Assembly: GCA_035573435.1 (NCBI GenBank) | Contig: DATMZR010000031.1 | Span: forward strand, 1-64,000 | DNA length: 64,000 nt | Origin: Solirubrobacterales bacterium | GTDB lineage: Bacteria; Actinomycetota; Thermoleophilia; Solirubrobacterales; 70-9 | Direction: 5' to 3' | Part shown: in pieces, positions 15,361 to 23,907 of the stretch | Numbering within the stretch: the stretch's first letter is position 1 | Layout: every line of letters starts with the position of its first letter | Notes under the pieces: generated by a model | What the model was told of the DNA's origin: nothing | Database searches by the model: none | What the model saw: only the letters and a program-made list of their open reading frames with translations | Program-made: the position numbers and the translations under genes

Positions 15361-16976
15361 TCGGCGTCCTGGATTGCAGCCATCGCCGCGTTGCGACCAT
15401 TGAGGGCGATCACCGAGCCGGCGGGATGGGTCGCGGCGCCGCAGAGGTACAGCCCGTCGACCGGCGTCCGGTGGTCGAAGCGGCGATCCCACATCTGCTC
15501 CGGCAGCGCTTCCCCCTGGAAGATGTGGCCACCGCTCAGGCCGATGCGGTGCTCGATGTCGGGCGGGCCCAGGACCTCAAGGCACTCGATGCAGTCCCGG
15601 ACATCGGGGGCGTAGGCGGCGATCGCGTCGAGGATCAGTTCCCCGATTTCCGCCCGCCGCGACTCCCAGTCACCCTGGGCGAGCTCGTAGGGCGCGTACT
15701 GCGCGAAGACGCTCATCGTGTGGCGCCCCGGCGGCGCCACCGAGGCGTCGTAGACGGTCTGGAAGTAGAGCTCGCAGAAGCCGATCGACGGCTCCCCGCG
15801 GCGGCCGGCGTCTGCGGCCTCCTGTGCCGCGTCGAGCCCCGGCGTGATCGAGATCATCGCCCGATGTGCGTCCACGCCGCGCGCAGCGGCGAACGCCGGC
15901 AGCCGATGAAGGCCGGCATTCAGCTTCACCACCGGCGACTCCGTCCGCCAGCCTTCGATTTTCCTCCTGAAGGCGGCAGGCACGGCGTCGGCGTCCAGCA
16001 TCGCGAGCATTCGCTTCGGGTCGGCGTTCGAGATCACGACGGGGGCCCGCAGCAGCTCACCGCTCTCGATCTCGACCCCCTCACCGGGAACGATCCGCGC
16101 CACGGGAACCCCGGCGGCGAGCGTGGCGCCGCTCTCCTGCGCCGCCTCGGCGATCGCGAACGAGACCCGGCCCATGCCGCCCTCCACGTACCCCCAGACA
16201 TCCCCGTGTCCCAAAAGGTCCCCTTGATGGTGCATCAACCTCACCGACGCGGTCCCCGAGTCGTGCGGCCCGGCGAACGCGCCGATCACCCCCTGGCCGA
16301 AGAGCGCATGCTTGATGCGCTCGTCGTCGACGTAGCGGTCGAGGGTGTCCGCGATCGACTCCTCGAACACCACCGAGACCAATTCGTCGTCGTGGCCGAG
16401 AAGCTCCTCCAGCTCGTCGCGGGTCGGAGAGGCGCCCACCCAGGTATCCCGAGGTCCCGTGCGAAGCAGCTTGCGCAGGCGCTCGAACAACTCGTTGTAG
16501 GCATTGATGCCGCGAATATCACGCTCCGAAAACCCGTTCTCGCGTAAGTGGGAGGCCGTGCGCCCGCGATCCAGGAAGAGCGCCACCGAGCTGCCGTCAG
16601 GCAGCGGGCACCAGAGGTTGGGGTCGGCCACGAAGACCCTGTAGCCGTGCCGCTCGAGCTCGAGCTCGCGGACCACCAAGCCGTCGAGCAGCCCGACGAC
16701 ATATGCACAGGGACTGATCACGTAGCGCGGGTCCGGGAAAGGGCGCTCGAGCGTGCAAGCGCCGCCAATCTGCTCTCGCCGCTCGAGCACCAGGACCGAG
16801 CGGCCGGCTCGGGCCAGGTAGGCGGCCGCGGTGAGCCCGTTGTGTCCCGCGCCGACCACGATCGCGTCCCAGTCCCGAGCAACGAGCTTAGGGAGCGGGG
16901 CCGGCAATCCGACCTTGCCCATCGCAACGCCGACATCAAGCCTGGTCATCCGGTTCACCATGGCACGATCACGCAT
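15357..16976 (-). CDS. CrtI/PYROXD2-like FAD-dependent oxidoreductase
   Basis: This is a 539-residue flavoprotein. The Rossmann motif is 'DAIVVGAGHNGLTAAAYLAR' near 38-57, followed by 'VLVLERREQIGGACTLERPF', the FAD ribose-binding Glu and the CrtI-type Gly-Gly. The C-terminal FAD motif is 'DGLYLCGAATHPAGSVIALN', with a closing 'GRNAAMAAI'. Overall it resembles the phytoene desaturase family, in particular the PYROXD2 group found in bacteria and mitochondria, rather than a carotenoid enzyme with crtB nearby. The substrate is unknown. Starts at 16976, 16961 and 16949 are all possible. It ends head to head with the phosphoesterase, sharing four bases. Confidence 0.82.
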   Translation of the reverse strand: MRDRAMVNRMTRLDVGVAMGKVGLPAPLPKLVARDWDAIVVGAGHNGLTAAAYLARAGRSVLVLERREQIGGACTLERPFPDPRYVISPCAYVVGLLDGLVVRELELERHGYRVFVADPNLWCPLPDGSSVALFLDRGRTASHLRENGFSERDIRGINAYNELFERLRKLLRTGPRDTWVGASPTRDELEELLGHDDELVSVVFEESIADTLDRYVDDERIKHALFGQGVIGAFAGPHDSGTASVRLMHHQGDLLGHGDVWGYVEGGMGRVSFAIAEAAQESGATLAAGVPVARIVPGEGVEIESGELLRAPVVISNADPKRMLAMLDADAVPAAFRRKIEGWRTESPVVKLNAGLHRLPAFAAARGVDAHRAMISITPGLDAAQEAADAGRRGEPSIGFCELYFQTVYDASVAPPGRHTMSVFAQYAPYELAQGDWESRRAEIGELILDAIAAYAPDVRDCIECLEVLGPPDIEHRIGLSGGHIFQGEALPEQMWDRRFDHRTPVDGLYLCGAATHPAGSVIALNGRNAAMAAIQDAD

Positions 16977-17007
16977 CAGGTCTCAAAATGGGCGACGATT
17001 CTGGACT

Positions 17008-17832
17008 GTGAGCGACGATTCGGATTCCGGCAGCGAGCGGCCTTCGCGCAGCGAGCCGGTTCCCACGCGAAAGCCCGAAAAGCTCGGCGAGAGAGCTCGT
17101 CGCGCCGACTCCAGGCCCAAGCTGGTAGCGACCGCCAAGTTCATCCGGCAACTCCTCCCCGGCGACGATCGGTACGGCGATTCACTGTCGACGGCCGGCA
17201 CCAGGGTCCCGGAGAAGATCGGCCGCCTGGTCTTTGAGGTCGAGCCGGAGCGGCCGAGCGCGCTCCGCGAGCTCGGGCTGGGCGCCCTCCAGGCGTGGCA
17301 GGCGCTCTCCGAAGCGCAGGGTCGGGGTCGCGGAAAGGTCGACGTCGCGATCCTGTTCACGGACATCGTCGGCTTCTCCTCCTGGGCGCTCGACGCGGGC
17401 GACGAGGCGGCGCTGGAGCTGCTGCGCCAGGTCGCGACCGAAGAAGACGCAGCGATCTCCACGCACCGCGGCAACCTGGTGAAGCGGCTCGGCGATGGCG
17501 CCATGGCGGTGTTCAGCAGCGCCGAACAGGCGGTTCACTCCGCACTCCAGGCACAGGGCGAGCTGGGCCGCATCGAGGTGCACGGGCACAAGCCGAAGCT
17601 TCGCGCCGGAGTTCACCTCGGACGGCCACGAAAGGTCGGCGGCGACTACCTGGGCGTCGACGTCAACATCGCGGCCCGGGTCGGCGAGGCCGCCGCGGGA
17701 GGCGAGGTACTGGTCTCCGAAGCGGCCCGCCAAGTGCTCGATCCCGGGACCTTCAAGTTCGGCCGCAACCGGCGGCTGCGCGCCACCGGGGCGCCCAGCG
17801 AGCTATCCATCTGCCGCGTCGCCCTTCGCTGA
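17008..17832 (+). CDS. Class III adenylate/guanylate cyclase
   Basis: This protein is about 274 residues from the GTG at 17008; the frame is open upstream, but that part overlaps the divergent gene. The catalytic domain occupies residues 110-275. Metal-binding Asp119 is in 'AILFTDIVGFSSWALDAG', and Asp163 in 'LVKRLGDGAMAVFSS' is preceded by Lys159, the adenine-selecting position. The transition-state residues are in 'GGDYLGVDVNIAARV' (Asn220, Arg224). All catalytic positions look intact, so an active homodimeric cyclase making cAMP is likely. The N-terminal 100 residues are charged, without membrane helices or an obvious sensor domain. A CRP-type DNA site lies 3 kb upstream. Confidence 0.86.
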   Translation: MSDDSDSGSERPSRSEPVPTRKPEKLGERARRADSRPKLVATAKFIRQLLPGDDRYGDSLSTAGTRVPEKIGRLVFEVEPERPSALRELGLGALQAWQALSEAQGRGRGKVDVAILFTDIVGFSSWALDAGDEAALELLRQVATEEDAAISTHRGNLVKRLGDGAMAVFSSAEQAVHSALQAQGELGRIEVHGHKPKLRAGVHLGRPRKVGGDYLGVDVNIAARVGEAAAGGEVLVSEAARQVLDPGTFKFGRNRRLRATGAPSELSICRVALR

Positions 17833-17935
17833 CCCATCGTCATCCGCAGCCTCCGCCAGGGGACTTCTCCGAACCGGGTGCATACGGCCGCGATCGGCGG
17901 GTACCAGGTTCAGAGTGCGAACCGGCGGGACCAGG

Positions 17936-18766
17936 ATGAAACGGCACTTGCTCGCAGTCTGTGCGACTGCAGTGGCACTGGCGATCACGGCGATCGTTCC
18001 GGGCGTCGCCTCCGCATGGGCGCCCGTCAGCCAGGCCACCGTGCATCCGGGCGTAATGACGTTCACGGACGGGGGGCAGTGCACCTCGAACTTCGTCTTC
18101 ACCGGCGGATCGAACGTCTACCTCGGCCAGGCCGCCCACTGCTCGAGCACGGGCGGGCAAACCAGCACCGACGGATGCGACACCGGATCGTTGCCGATCG
18201 GCACGCCGGTCGAGGTGACCGGTGCCTCGAGACCAGGCGTCATGGTCTACAACTCGTGGCTGACCATGCAGTCGAAGGGAGAGAGGGGCGCGAACCCGTG
18301 CGCCTATAACGACCTCGCCCTGGTCAGGATCAATCCCGCTGACGTCGGCAAGGTCAATCCTTCGGTGCCCGGGTTCGGCGGCCCGACCGGCGTCGGTAGC
18401 GCCGGCGGCCTGGGCTCGACGGTCTACTCCTACGGCAACTCCTCGCTGCGCGGCGGAGTGAGCAAGCTGAGCCCCAAGCAGGGGGTCCTGGTCCAGAACA
18501 CGGGCGGTGGCTGGAGCCACACCGTGTACACGGCGACTCCGGGGATTCCCGGAGACTCGGGCAGCGGGTTCTTGAACGTCTCCGGCCAGGCGATGGGCGT
18601 GCTGAGCACCCTCCAGATCCTGCCCACGGCAGGCTCCAACGGGGTCGGCGACCTGGGCAGGGAGATCGCCTACATGCGCGCCAACAGCTCCTTCTCAGGC
18701 GTCCAGCTGGTGCCGGGAACGAAGGCCTTCAACCCGAGCCTCATCGCGGCGATTCGCGGCGCCTGA
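17936..18766 (+). CDS. Secreted trypsin-like serine protease
   Basis: This is a 276-residue extracellular protease of the chymotrypsin fold. A clear signal peptide, 'LLAVCATAVALAITAIVPGV', ends in Ala-Ser-Ala. The catalytic triad is readable as His68 ('YLGQAAHCSST'), Asp126 ('AYNDLALVRI') and Ser208 ('PGIPGDSGSGFLN'). Cys residues at about 49, 69, 81 and 122 could give two disulfides. I chose the ATG at 17936 because the signal peptide starts there; the frame is open far upstream through the cyclase gene. The start lies 100 bases after the cyclase stop. Likely a degradative or housekeeping secreted enzyme with unknown target. Confidence 0.88.
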   Translation: MKRHLLAVCATAVALAITAIVPGVASAWAPVSQATVHPGVMTFTDGGQCTSNFVFTGGSNVYLGQAAHCSSTGGQTSTDGCDTGSLPIGTPVEVTGASRPGVMVYNSWLTMQSKGERGANPCAYNDLALVRINPADVGKVNPSVPGFGGPTGVGSAGGLGSTVYSYGNSSLRGGVSKLSPKQGVLVQNTGGGWSHTVYTATPGIPGDSGSGFLNVSGQAMGVLSTLQILPTAGSNGVGDLGREIAYMRANSSFSGVQLVPGTKAFNPSLIAAIRGA

Positions 18767-18774
18767 CTCATTCG

Positions 18775-19623
18775 GTGGCGCCCACCGAGATCAGGATGGG
18801 CGCCGTCCGTCTGAACGTCGCCGACCTCGATCGCGCTCGGCGCTTCTACGAGCAGGCGATCGGCCTGCGGGCCTTCGACAGCGCTGCTGATCTCGTCCGC
18901 CTCGGCACCGATCCCGGCAGGGCGGTCGTCGAGTTGGCGGCGCGGCCGGACGCTCCAAGACGACCGTCCGGCACCACGGGCCTCTTCCACCTGGCGATAC
19001 TCGTTCCCAGCCGAGCGGAGCTCGCGCGAACCCTGCGTCGCGTGACGGACGCCGGCTGGCGGCTCACGGGCGCCTCCGACCACTTGGTCAGCGAGGCGCT
19101 CTACCTCCGTGACCCGGAGGGCAACGGGATAGAGATCTACCGGGACCGCCCGCGCGAGCAATGGCGCTACGCCGACGGGCAGCTGCAGATGGACACCCTG
19201 CCGCTGGACCTCGACGGTGTCCTCGGTGAGCTGCAGGCTGTAGACACAGAGGTGAATGGACTGCCCACCGAAACCCGGATCGGGCACGTCCATCTGAACG
19301 TGGCCGAGCTCTCCGCGTCCGAGGACTTCTACGCCGGCCCACTCGGTTTTGAGGTCACCGTCCGCGGCTACCCCGGGGCGCTGTTCTTCGCGGCCGGCGG
19401 CTATCACCACCACGTCGGGGCGAACACGTGGGCCGGCGAGGGAGCAGCGCCTCCCCCGCCCGGCTCACTCGGGCTCTCATGGTTCGAGATTGCGTTCCCG
19501 GGCGCCGAGCAGGTGGAGCAAGCGGGGCGGCGCCTGCAGGCCGCAGGGTCCGAGGTTCAGGACGACGGGGAAACCCTGCAGGTCGCCGATCCCTCCGGCA
19601 ATCGGATCCTGCTCACCTCCTGA
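18775..19623 (+). CDS. VOC family (glyoxalase/extradiol dioxygenase-like) protein
   Basis: This 282-residue protein has two vicinal-oxygen-chelate domains. Domain one starts 'GAVRLNVADLDRARRFYEQA' and contains 'LYLRDPEGNGIEIYRDRPRE' near 115-134, with the usual metal Glu. Domain two starts 'IGHVHLNVAELSASEDFYAG' and contains 'FFAAGGYHHHVGANTW', where His residues could coordinate metal. The pattern is that of CatE/Bacillus YfiE-like catechol-2,3-dioxygenase family proteins. The metal-binding His/Glu set suggests a functional metal centre, though the ring substrate is unknown. GTG start at 18775, eight bases after the protease stop, so the two could be co-transcribed. Confidence 0.82.
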   Translation: MAPTEIRMGAVRLNVADLDRARRFYEQAIGLRAFDSAADLVRLGTDPGRAVVELAARPDAPRRPSGTTGLFHLAILVPSRAELARTLRRVTDAGWRLTGASDHLVSEALYLRDPEGNGIEIYRDRPREQWRYADGQLQMDTLPLDLDGVLGELQAVDTEVNGLPTETRIGHVHLNVAELSASEDFYAGPLGFEVTVRGYPGALFFAAGGYHHHVGANTWAGEGAAPPPPGSLGLSWFEIAFPGAEQVEQAGRRLQAAGSEVQDDGETLQVADPSGNRILLTS

Positions 19624-19627
19624 CCGT

Positions 19628-19654
19628 CCGGCGCCGCAAGGCTCAGGGCGCCGG
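19628..19654. terminator. Bidirectional hairpin between convergent genes
   Basis: Arms CCGGCGCC (19628-19635) and GGCGCCGG (19647-19654) are perfectly complementary around an 11-base loop. The hairpin begins five bases after the VOC gene stop and covers the last codons of the convergent marR gene. It is well placed to terminate in both directions, although no T-tract follows. Confidence 0.5.
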
Positions 19655-20122
19655 GTCGCAGTCGTCGTCGCCCGGCGCCGAAAGCTTCCCCAGAAGCTCG
19701 ACCAGAGAGCCGAGCTCGTCCTCGTCGAAGCGCTCGCCGAGCAGCCGCTCGACGGCGGCCGCCTGGTCGGGGCCGCACCGCTCCAGCTTCTCCACCCCGG
19801 CCGGCGTCAGCTGGGCGTAGGAGACGCGCGCGTCCGTCTCGCATTCGCGCTTGCCGACCAGGCCGGTGGCCCCCAGGCGGTCGAGCAGCCGGGTTACGCC
19901 CGAAGGCGTGAGCCGCACCTCGTGGGCGAGGTCGACGCGACGCATGGCCCGCTCCGGCGCCCTGGCCAGCAGCACCAGGACCTCGTACTCGTTGAGCGTC
20001 AACCCATGCTTCGCGACGAGCTGCGCGCTCAGCTCTCGGGTGAGCGCGGCGTGGGCGCCGAGCAGCCGGCCCAGGGCGAGCATCGAGGGAGATGGTTTCG
20101 TAGTCAAATATTGTGCGGTCAA
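19643..20122 (-). CDS. MarR family transcriptional regulator
   Basis: This 159-residue winged-helix regulator has dimerisation helices at both ends. The DNA-binding region is 'LTLNEYEVLVLLARAPERAM', then recognition helix 'LAHEVRLTPSGVTRLLDRLG' and wing 'GLVGKRECETDARVSYAQLT' with the typical Asp-x-Arg. The start is uncertain: TTG at 20122 as listed, or ATG at 20083, which begins closer to the usual MarR N-terminus. It is divergent from the YceI and FMN-reductase genes. An AT-rich palindrome between them (20138-20153) is the obvious operator, so it probably represses both itself and the two enzymes. The ligand is unknown, possibly a quinone or phenolic compound. Confidence 0.87.
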   Translation of the reverse strand: MTAQYLTTKPSPSMLALGRLLGAHAALTRELSAQLVAKHGLTLNEYEVLVLLARAPERAMRRVDLAHEVRLTPSGVTRLLDRLGATGLVGKRECETDARVSYAQLTPAGVEKLERCGPDQAAAVERLLGERFDEDELGSLVELLGKLSAPGDDDCDPAP

Positions 20123-20153
20123 GTTTCTATGGTATATTTGTTTGACTAAACAA
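20101..20153. promoter_or_regulatory. MarR-type operator and divergent promoter region
   Basis: This stretch is strikingly AT-rich for the window. It holds a perfect palindrome TTGTTT-GACT-AAACAA (20138-20153), and TAGTCAAA (20101-20108) is repeated as the inverted TTTGACTA (20141-20148). A plausible plus-strand promoter is TTGTGC (20111-20116), a 16-base spacer and TATATT (20133-20138), which would place the palindrome over the start site of yceI. MarR dimers bind 16-20 bp palindromes of this type. Spacing and content support repression of both directions. Confidence 0.6.
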
Positions 20154-20189
20154 GTTTATCCGACCTGACCCCAAAGGAGGAACTTGACA

Positions 20190-20741
20190 ATGACCACGGT
20201 ACAAGCCGAGACGACCATCCCCACCGGCGTCTGGAGATCGGACCCCGTCCACTCGCACGCCGGCTTTTCCGTCAGGCACATGGTCGTGGCCACCTTCCGC
20301 GGCAGCTTCGCGGATTTCGACGTCACGCTCGCGAACCGGGACGGCGCCCCCAGCCTGTACGGGGCCGTGCGCACGGAGAGCGTCCAGGTTGCCGATGAGA
20401 ACCTGAAGGGACATCTACTGTCGCCCGAGTTCTTCGATTCGGAGCGCTTCCCCGAGATCACGTTCACCTCGACTGGTATCCGCGCCGACGGAGGCCAGCT
20501 GGTCGTCGATGGCGAGCTCACGATCAAGGGCACGACCAAGCCCGTCGAGGTGCGCGGCCACATCAACGGACCCGCTGCCCATCCGGCCGGGGGCGAGCGA
20601 CTCGGCATCGACCTCGAGACCCAGGTCGACCGAACGGATTTTGGCCTCAACTGGAACGCGCCCATGCCCCGCGGCGGGGTCGCGGTCGAGAACGAGGTCA
20701 CCCTCACGATCCACCTGGAGCTCGCCAAGGAGGAGGACTAG
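20190..20741 (+). CDS. YceI-family lipocalin-like protein
   Basis: This 183-residue YceI-like protein starts at ATG 20190 after AAAGGAGG (20173-20180). The fold is an antiparallel beta-barrel that binds polyisoprenoid-type lipids; the signatures 'WRSDPVHSHAGFSVRHMVVA' near the N-terminus, 'FDSERFPEITFTSTGI' and 'GELTIKGTTKPVEVRGHING' are all visible. There is no signal peptide, so unlike E. coli YceI it should be cytoplasmic. The MarR-YceI-FMN-reductase grouping suggests handling of a hydrophobic redox-active compound such as a quinone. This is inference from the neighbourhood. The reductase gene follows after three bases. Confidence 0.9.
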   Translation: MTTVQAETTIPTGVWRSDPVHSHAGFSVRHMVVATFRGSFADFDVTLANRDGAPSLYGAVRTESVQVADENLKGHLLSPEFFDSERFPEITFTSTGIRADGGQLVVDGELTIKGTTKPVEVRGHINGPAAHPAGGERLGIDLETQVDRTDFGLNWNAPMPRGGVAVENEVTLTIHLELAKEED

Positions 20742-20744
20742 GCG

Positions 20745-21299
20745 GTGCGGGTGCTCGGGATCTCAGGAAGCCTCCGTCGGGAGTCTCACAACACCCGGCT
20801 GCTGCGGGCGGCGGCGGAGCTCTTGCCGCCGCCCGTTGGGTTCGAGCTGTTCGAGGGACTCAAGGGCGTGCCCCCCTACGACGAGGACGACGACGGCGAT
20901 CTGGCGCCAGTGGGGGCACGGCGGCTGCGCGAGGCGATCGCGGCGGCCGACGCCGTGCTGATTGCGACCCCCGAGTACAACCACTCGATCCCGGGCCAGC
21001 TCAAGAACGCGCTGGACTGGGCGTCACGCCCGTTTCTCGAGAACGTCCTTCGCAACAAGCCGGTGGCCGTAATCGGGGCGAGCACCGGCAATTACGGCGC
21101 CATTTGGGCGCAGGCGGAGGTCCGCAAGGTGCTGAGCGCGATCGGGGCTCGGGTGGTGGACGCCGAGCTGCCGGTGGGGGCCGCCGAACAGGCCTTCTCC
21201 GGCATCCGCCTCGCTGATGAGGTGCTTCACGCGGGGCTCGCGCAGATCCTCGACGAGCTGGTCGCGGCCGTCGCTGAGCGGCAGCCGCTCGCCGCCTGA
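20745..21299 (+). CDS. NADPH-dependent FMN reductase / flavodoxin-like quinone reductase
   Basis: This 184-residue flavodoxin-fold protein has the FMN phosphate loop 'GISGSLRRESHNTRLLRAAA' at residues 5-24 and the flavin-ring segment 'IATPEYNHSIPGQLKNALDW' near 74-93, exactly the pattern of NADPH-dependent FMN reductases such as ChrR and azoreductase YhdA. It starts with GTG at 20745, three bases after yceI, so co-translation is likely. It would reduce quinones, nitro or azo compounds or chromate with NAD(P)H. With the MarR gene it looks like a redox-stress detoxification unit. Confidence 0.9.
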   Translation: MRVLGISGSLRRESHNTRLLRAAAELLPPPVGFELFEGLKGVPPYDEDDDGDLAPVGARRLREAIAAADAVLIATPEYNHSIPGQLKNALDWASRPFLENVLRNKPVAVIGASTGNYGAIWAQAEVRKVLSAIGARVVDAELPVGAAEQAFSGIRLADEVLHAGLAQILDELVAAVAERQPLAA

Positions 21300-21380
21300 A
21301 CCACGGGCCCTCGTTTAGATTTCTTCGCGCGCAGACCCGACGGCCACAGACACGCCCATTGCGCTGGGGCGCGTTACGGG

Positions 21381-21776
21381 ATGGCAGAAAACCCACTCCA
21401 ACTGACCACGCCGGCGGAGCCTTCAGCGCTCGCGCCCATCCGGCGCGAGATGGAAGCCTGGCTGGCCGAGCAGGAGATCGATCCGACAGACGGATGGCAG
21501 ATCGTCGGCGCCTGCCACGAGGCCTGCGCAAACGCCGCGGAGCATGCCTATCCGCCGATGGAGAGAGGATCCATCGAGGTCGATGCCCGGCGGGACGGCG
21601 ACCGCATAGTCGTCAGGGTTCGCGATCGCGGTCGATGGCGCCCGCCGCAGGGCAGTAAGGGGCGGCGCGGCCTCCCCTTGATGGAGTACTTCATGGACAG
21701 CGTCGACATCGAGCGATCCGAGCAGGGAACCACCGTTCGCATGGAGCGGCGGCTGGACGGGGGCTTTCGCGATTGA
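21381..21776 (+). CDS. Anti-sigma-type ATP-binding protein (RsbW/SpoIIAB-like)
   Basis: This 131-residue protein has a stand-alone GHKL ATPase fold. The N-box is 'GACHEACANAAEHAYPP' near 47-63, the G1-like box 'VRVRDRGRWRPPQG' near 78-91, and G2 'GRRGLPLMEYFMDSVDI' near 95-111, ending with 'GTTVRMERRL'. This is the serine-kinase anti-sigma fold. The G1 box has Trp where Gly normally follows (Asp-Arg-Gly-Arg-Trp), so nucleotide handling may be altered. There is no adjacent sigma factor or anti-sigma antagonist, so its partner is encoded elsewhere. ATG at 21381. Confidence 0.82.
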   Translation: MAENPLQLTTPAEPSALAPIRREMEAWLAEQEIDPTDGWQIVGACHEACANAAEHAYPPMERGSIEVDARRDGDRIVVRVRDRGRWRPPQGSKGRRGLPLMEYFMDSVDIERSEQGTTVRMERRLDGGFRD

Positions 21777-21793
21777 CGGACGGCCCGGCCCGG

Positions 21794-23167
21794 TCAACCT
21801 GCACCACCGAGCTCGATCCAGACGTCGGCGCCGCCCTCCGGGGCGTTTCGGGCGGCGGCGCGTCCGCTGTGAGCCTGGGCGATCGCGTCGACAATCGCGA
21901 GGCCAAGTCCCGTACCACCCTCCGCCCGCGCCGCATCGACCCTCCTGAAGCGCTCGAAGGCATGGGGAAGGAATTCGGGCGGGAAGCCGGGGCCTGCATC
22001 GCTCACGTGGAGCTCGACCCCGTCGCCCGTGGCACGGGCCCAGAGGCGGATCTGGCCATTTCCGTGACGTAGCCCGTTCTCGACCAGATTCGCCAGCGCC
22101 TGCTCGACGCGGGCGCGGTCGGCCTCGATCACCAAGCCATCGGGATCGTCCACCATCAGCGACCGGCCTGCCTCGCGAGCACGCCCGTCGAAGCGTCCTC
22201 GAACCGCGGCGAAGAGGTTGCGCACCTGAATGGGCCCTGCATCGATCGAGAGCGCTCCCTTGTCGGCACGGGCAAGCACGAGCAGGTCCTCGGCGAGCTG
22301 CGAGATCCGATTCGCTTCTTCGATCGCCGAGGCGATCGCCCGTCGCAGCTCATCCGTGCTCGCCCCGTAGCGGAGGGCGAGCTCGAGCTCGGTCCGGTGC
22401 AGCGCAAGCGGAGTGCGCAGCTCGTGGCTGGCGTCGTCGACGAACGCTCGCTCCCGCTCCACCGCGGCTTGGAGCCGATCGAGCATTCGATTCAGGGTCT
22501 CGCCAAGCCGGCGAAGCTCGTCCTGGGCGGGCGAGAGGGGGAGGCGCTGCTCCGCCTCGGCAGCCGAGATCTCGGCAGCCCGCCTGCGCATGGCGTCCAC
22601 CGGGCGAAGCGCCGCCCTGGTTGCCCCGTAGGCGGCCAGCGACGCCAACACCAGGGCGACAGGGCCGCCGATCAGAAGCAGAGTTGCCAGGTTCCCCAGC
22701 GTCTCGTCGCGGTCAGCGAGGGATGCGCCGACGACGACGATCAGCCGGCGCCCCTCCTCTTTCCTGAGCGGCCTCGCCTCCAGGCGAACCGGCTCGTCGC
22801 CGAGGCCGGGCAGATGAGAGCGCTCGAAGAGCACAGCCCCTCGGCGGGCCTGCTCCAGCTCGGATGCGGTGAGGACGGCGCGGCCCCTTTGCTGTTTCGC
22901 ATCGAACAGCCGTCCCGACTGGGTCACGATCTGGGCAAAGCTGTCCCTTTGCCGCAGCACGCTGCGCACCGACTCCCCCAGGCCGCGGTCGGATGCCTGC
23001 ACCAGGGCCGTCAGCTGAGCGGCGCGGGAATGCAGGTCCTGATCGATGTCGCGGTTGAGCTGCGACTCCAGGCGCAGGTACAGGAACAGACCGGTCCCGG
23101 CCAAGACGACGGCCATCACCGCGGAGAAGACCAAGGTGACGCGCAGCCTGATCGGCAGGCGGCTCAA
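21794..23167 (-). CDS. Sensor histidine kinase of a two-component system
   Basis: This membrane sensor kinase has about 457 residues from the TTG at 23167, which overlaps the regulator stop (TTGA) and has GGGAGGAG nine bases upstream; the frame remains open further up within the regulator gene. Architecture: TM1 near residues 8-32, an extracellular sensor of about 130 residues, TM2 'LLLIGGPVALVLASLAAYGA' near 165-190, HAMP, HisKA with 'FVDDASHELRTPLALHRTEL', and a HATPase domain with N-box 'ALANLVENGLRHGNG', G1 'VSDAGPGFP' and G2 'GGTGLGLAIVDAI'. No ligand can be inferred from the sensor region. The pair resembles the TcrYX, MprBA or PrrBA systems. Confidence 0.9.
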   Translation of the reverse strand: MSRLPIRLRVTLVFSAVMAVVLAGTGLFLYLRLESQLNRDIDQDLHSRAAQLTALVQASDRGLGESVRSVLRQRDSFAQIVTQSGRLFDAKQQRGRAVLTASELEQARRGAVLFERSHLPGLGDEPVRLEARPLRKEEGRRLIVVVGASLADRDETLGNLATLLLIGGPVALVLASLAAYGATRAALRPVDAMRRRAAEISAAEAEQRLPLSPAQDELRRLGETLNRMLDRLQAAVERERAFVDDASHELRTPLALHRTELELALRYGASTDELRRAIASAIEEANRISQLAEDLLVLARADKGALSIDAGPIQVRNLFAAVRGRFDGRAREAGRSLMVDDPDGLVIEADRARVEQALANLVENGLRHGNGQIRLWARATGDGVELHVSDAGPGFPPEFLPHAFERFRRVDAARAEGGTGLGLAIVDAIAQAHSGRAAARNAPEGGADVWIELGGAG

Positions 23168-23844
23168 TGCGGCCGCTCCTCCCGGAGGCGGTAGCCGACT
23201 CCCCGCACCGTCTCGATGCTCTCCACCCCGAATGGCCGGTCGACCTTGCGACGCAGGAGGCGGATGTAGGAGTCGACGACGTTCGAGCGGTTCTCGTATT
23301 CGTAGTCCCACGCATGCTCGAGCAGTTGGAACCGGGACAGGACCTCTCCTGGCCTGCGCATGAAGGTCTCCAAGATCGCGAACTCCTTGGGCGAGAGCTG
23401 GATCTCGGCCTGGCCACGCCAGACCTGCCGCCGCGATGGATCCAGGCGCAGGTCCCCAACCCGAAGCTCCGCCGGCCGCTCGACCGGACCCCGCCGCACC
23501 AGGGCGCGCAACCGGGCGAGGAGCTCGGAGTAGGAGAACGGCTTGGTGAGGTAATCGTCCGCGCCACCGTCGAGCCCGGCGACGCGGTCCCGCACGGAGT
23601 CCCGGGCGGTCAGCATCAGGATCGGAGCCCAGACGCCATCCGTGCGCAGACGGCGGCACACCTCGAAGCCGTCGATGCCAGGGAGCATCACGTCGAGGAT
23701 GATCGCGTCGTACTCGGTGGCCCCGGCTCGCCAGAGGGCGTCCTCGCCGTTGGCGGCAACGTCCGTGGCCATGCCCTCCTTCTCCAAGCCGCGCTTGATC
23801 AGGCCGGCCATCTTCACGTGGTCTTCAACGATCAAGATGCGCAT
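23164..23844 (-). CDS. OmpR-family response regulator
   Basis: This 226-residue regulator is paired with the overlapping kinase. The receiver carries Glu7-Asp8, phospho-acceptor Asp51 in 'DAIILDVMLPGIDGFEVCRR', Thr in 'LMLTARDSV' and Lys in 'DDYLTKPFSYSELLARL'. The winged-helix domain, near 130-226, has 'LSPKEFAILETFMRRPGEVL' and 'NRSNVVDSYIRLLRRKVDRP' with 'IETVRGVGYRL' at the end. All canonical residues are present. No operator could be identified. The gene starts 63 bases before the next open frame downstream of the tmRNA. Confidence 0.93.
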   Translation of the reverse strand: MRILIVEDHVKMAGLIKRGLEKEGMATDVAANGEDALWRAGATEYDAIILDVMLPGIDGFEVCRRLRTDGVWAPILMLTARDSVRDRVAGLDGGADDYLTKPFSYSELLARLRALVRRGPVERPAELRVGDLRLDPSRRQVWRGQAEIQLSPKEFAILETFMRRPGEVLSRFQLLEHAWDYEYENRSNVVDSYIRLLRRKVDRPFGVESIETVRGVGYRLREERPH

Positions 23845-23907
23845 CGCCGTGCCTGGGAGCTTGTCCCAAGAAGATGAAAGAAAGATGACAGACGCTCGGT
23901 CCTGAGA

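Noticed and set aside
15357-16976. Carotenoid biosynthesis cluster
   Set aside because: The CrtI-like protein matches the PYROXD2 group better and no crtB, crtE or cyclase gene is nearby.
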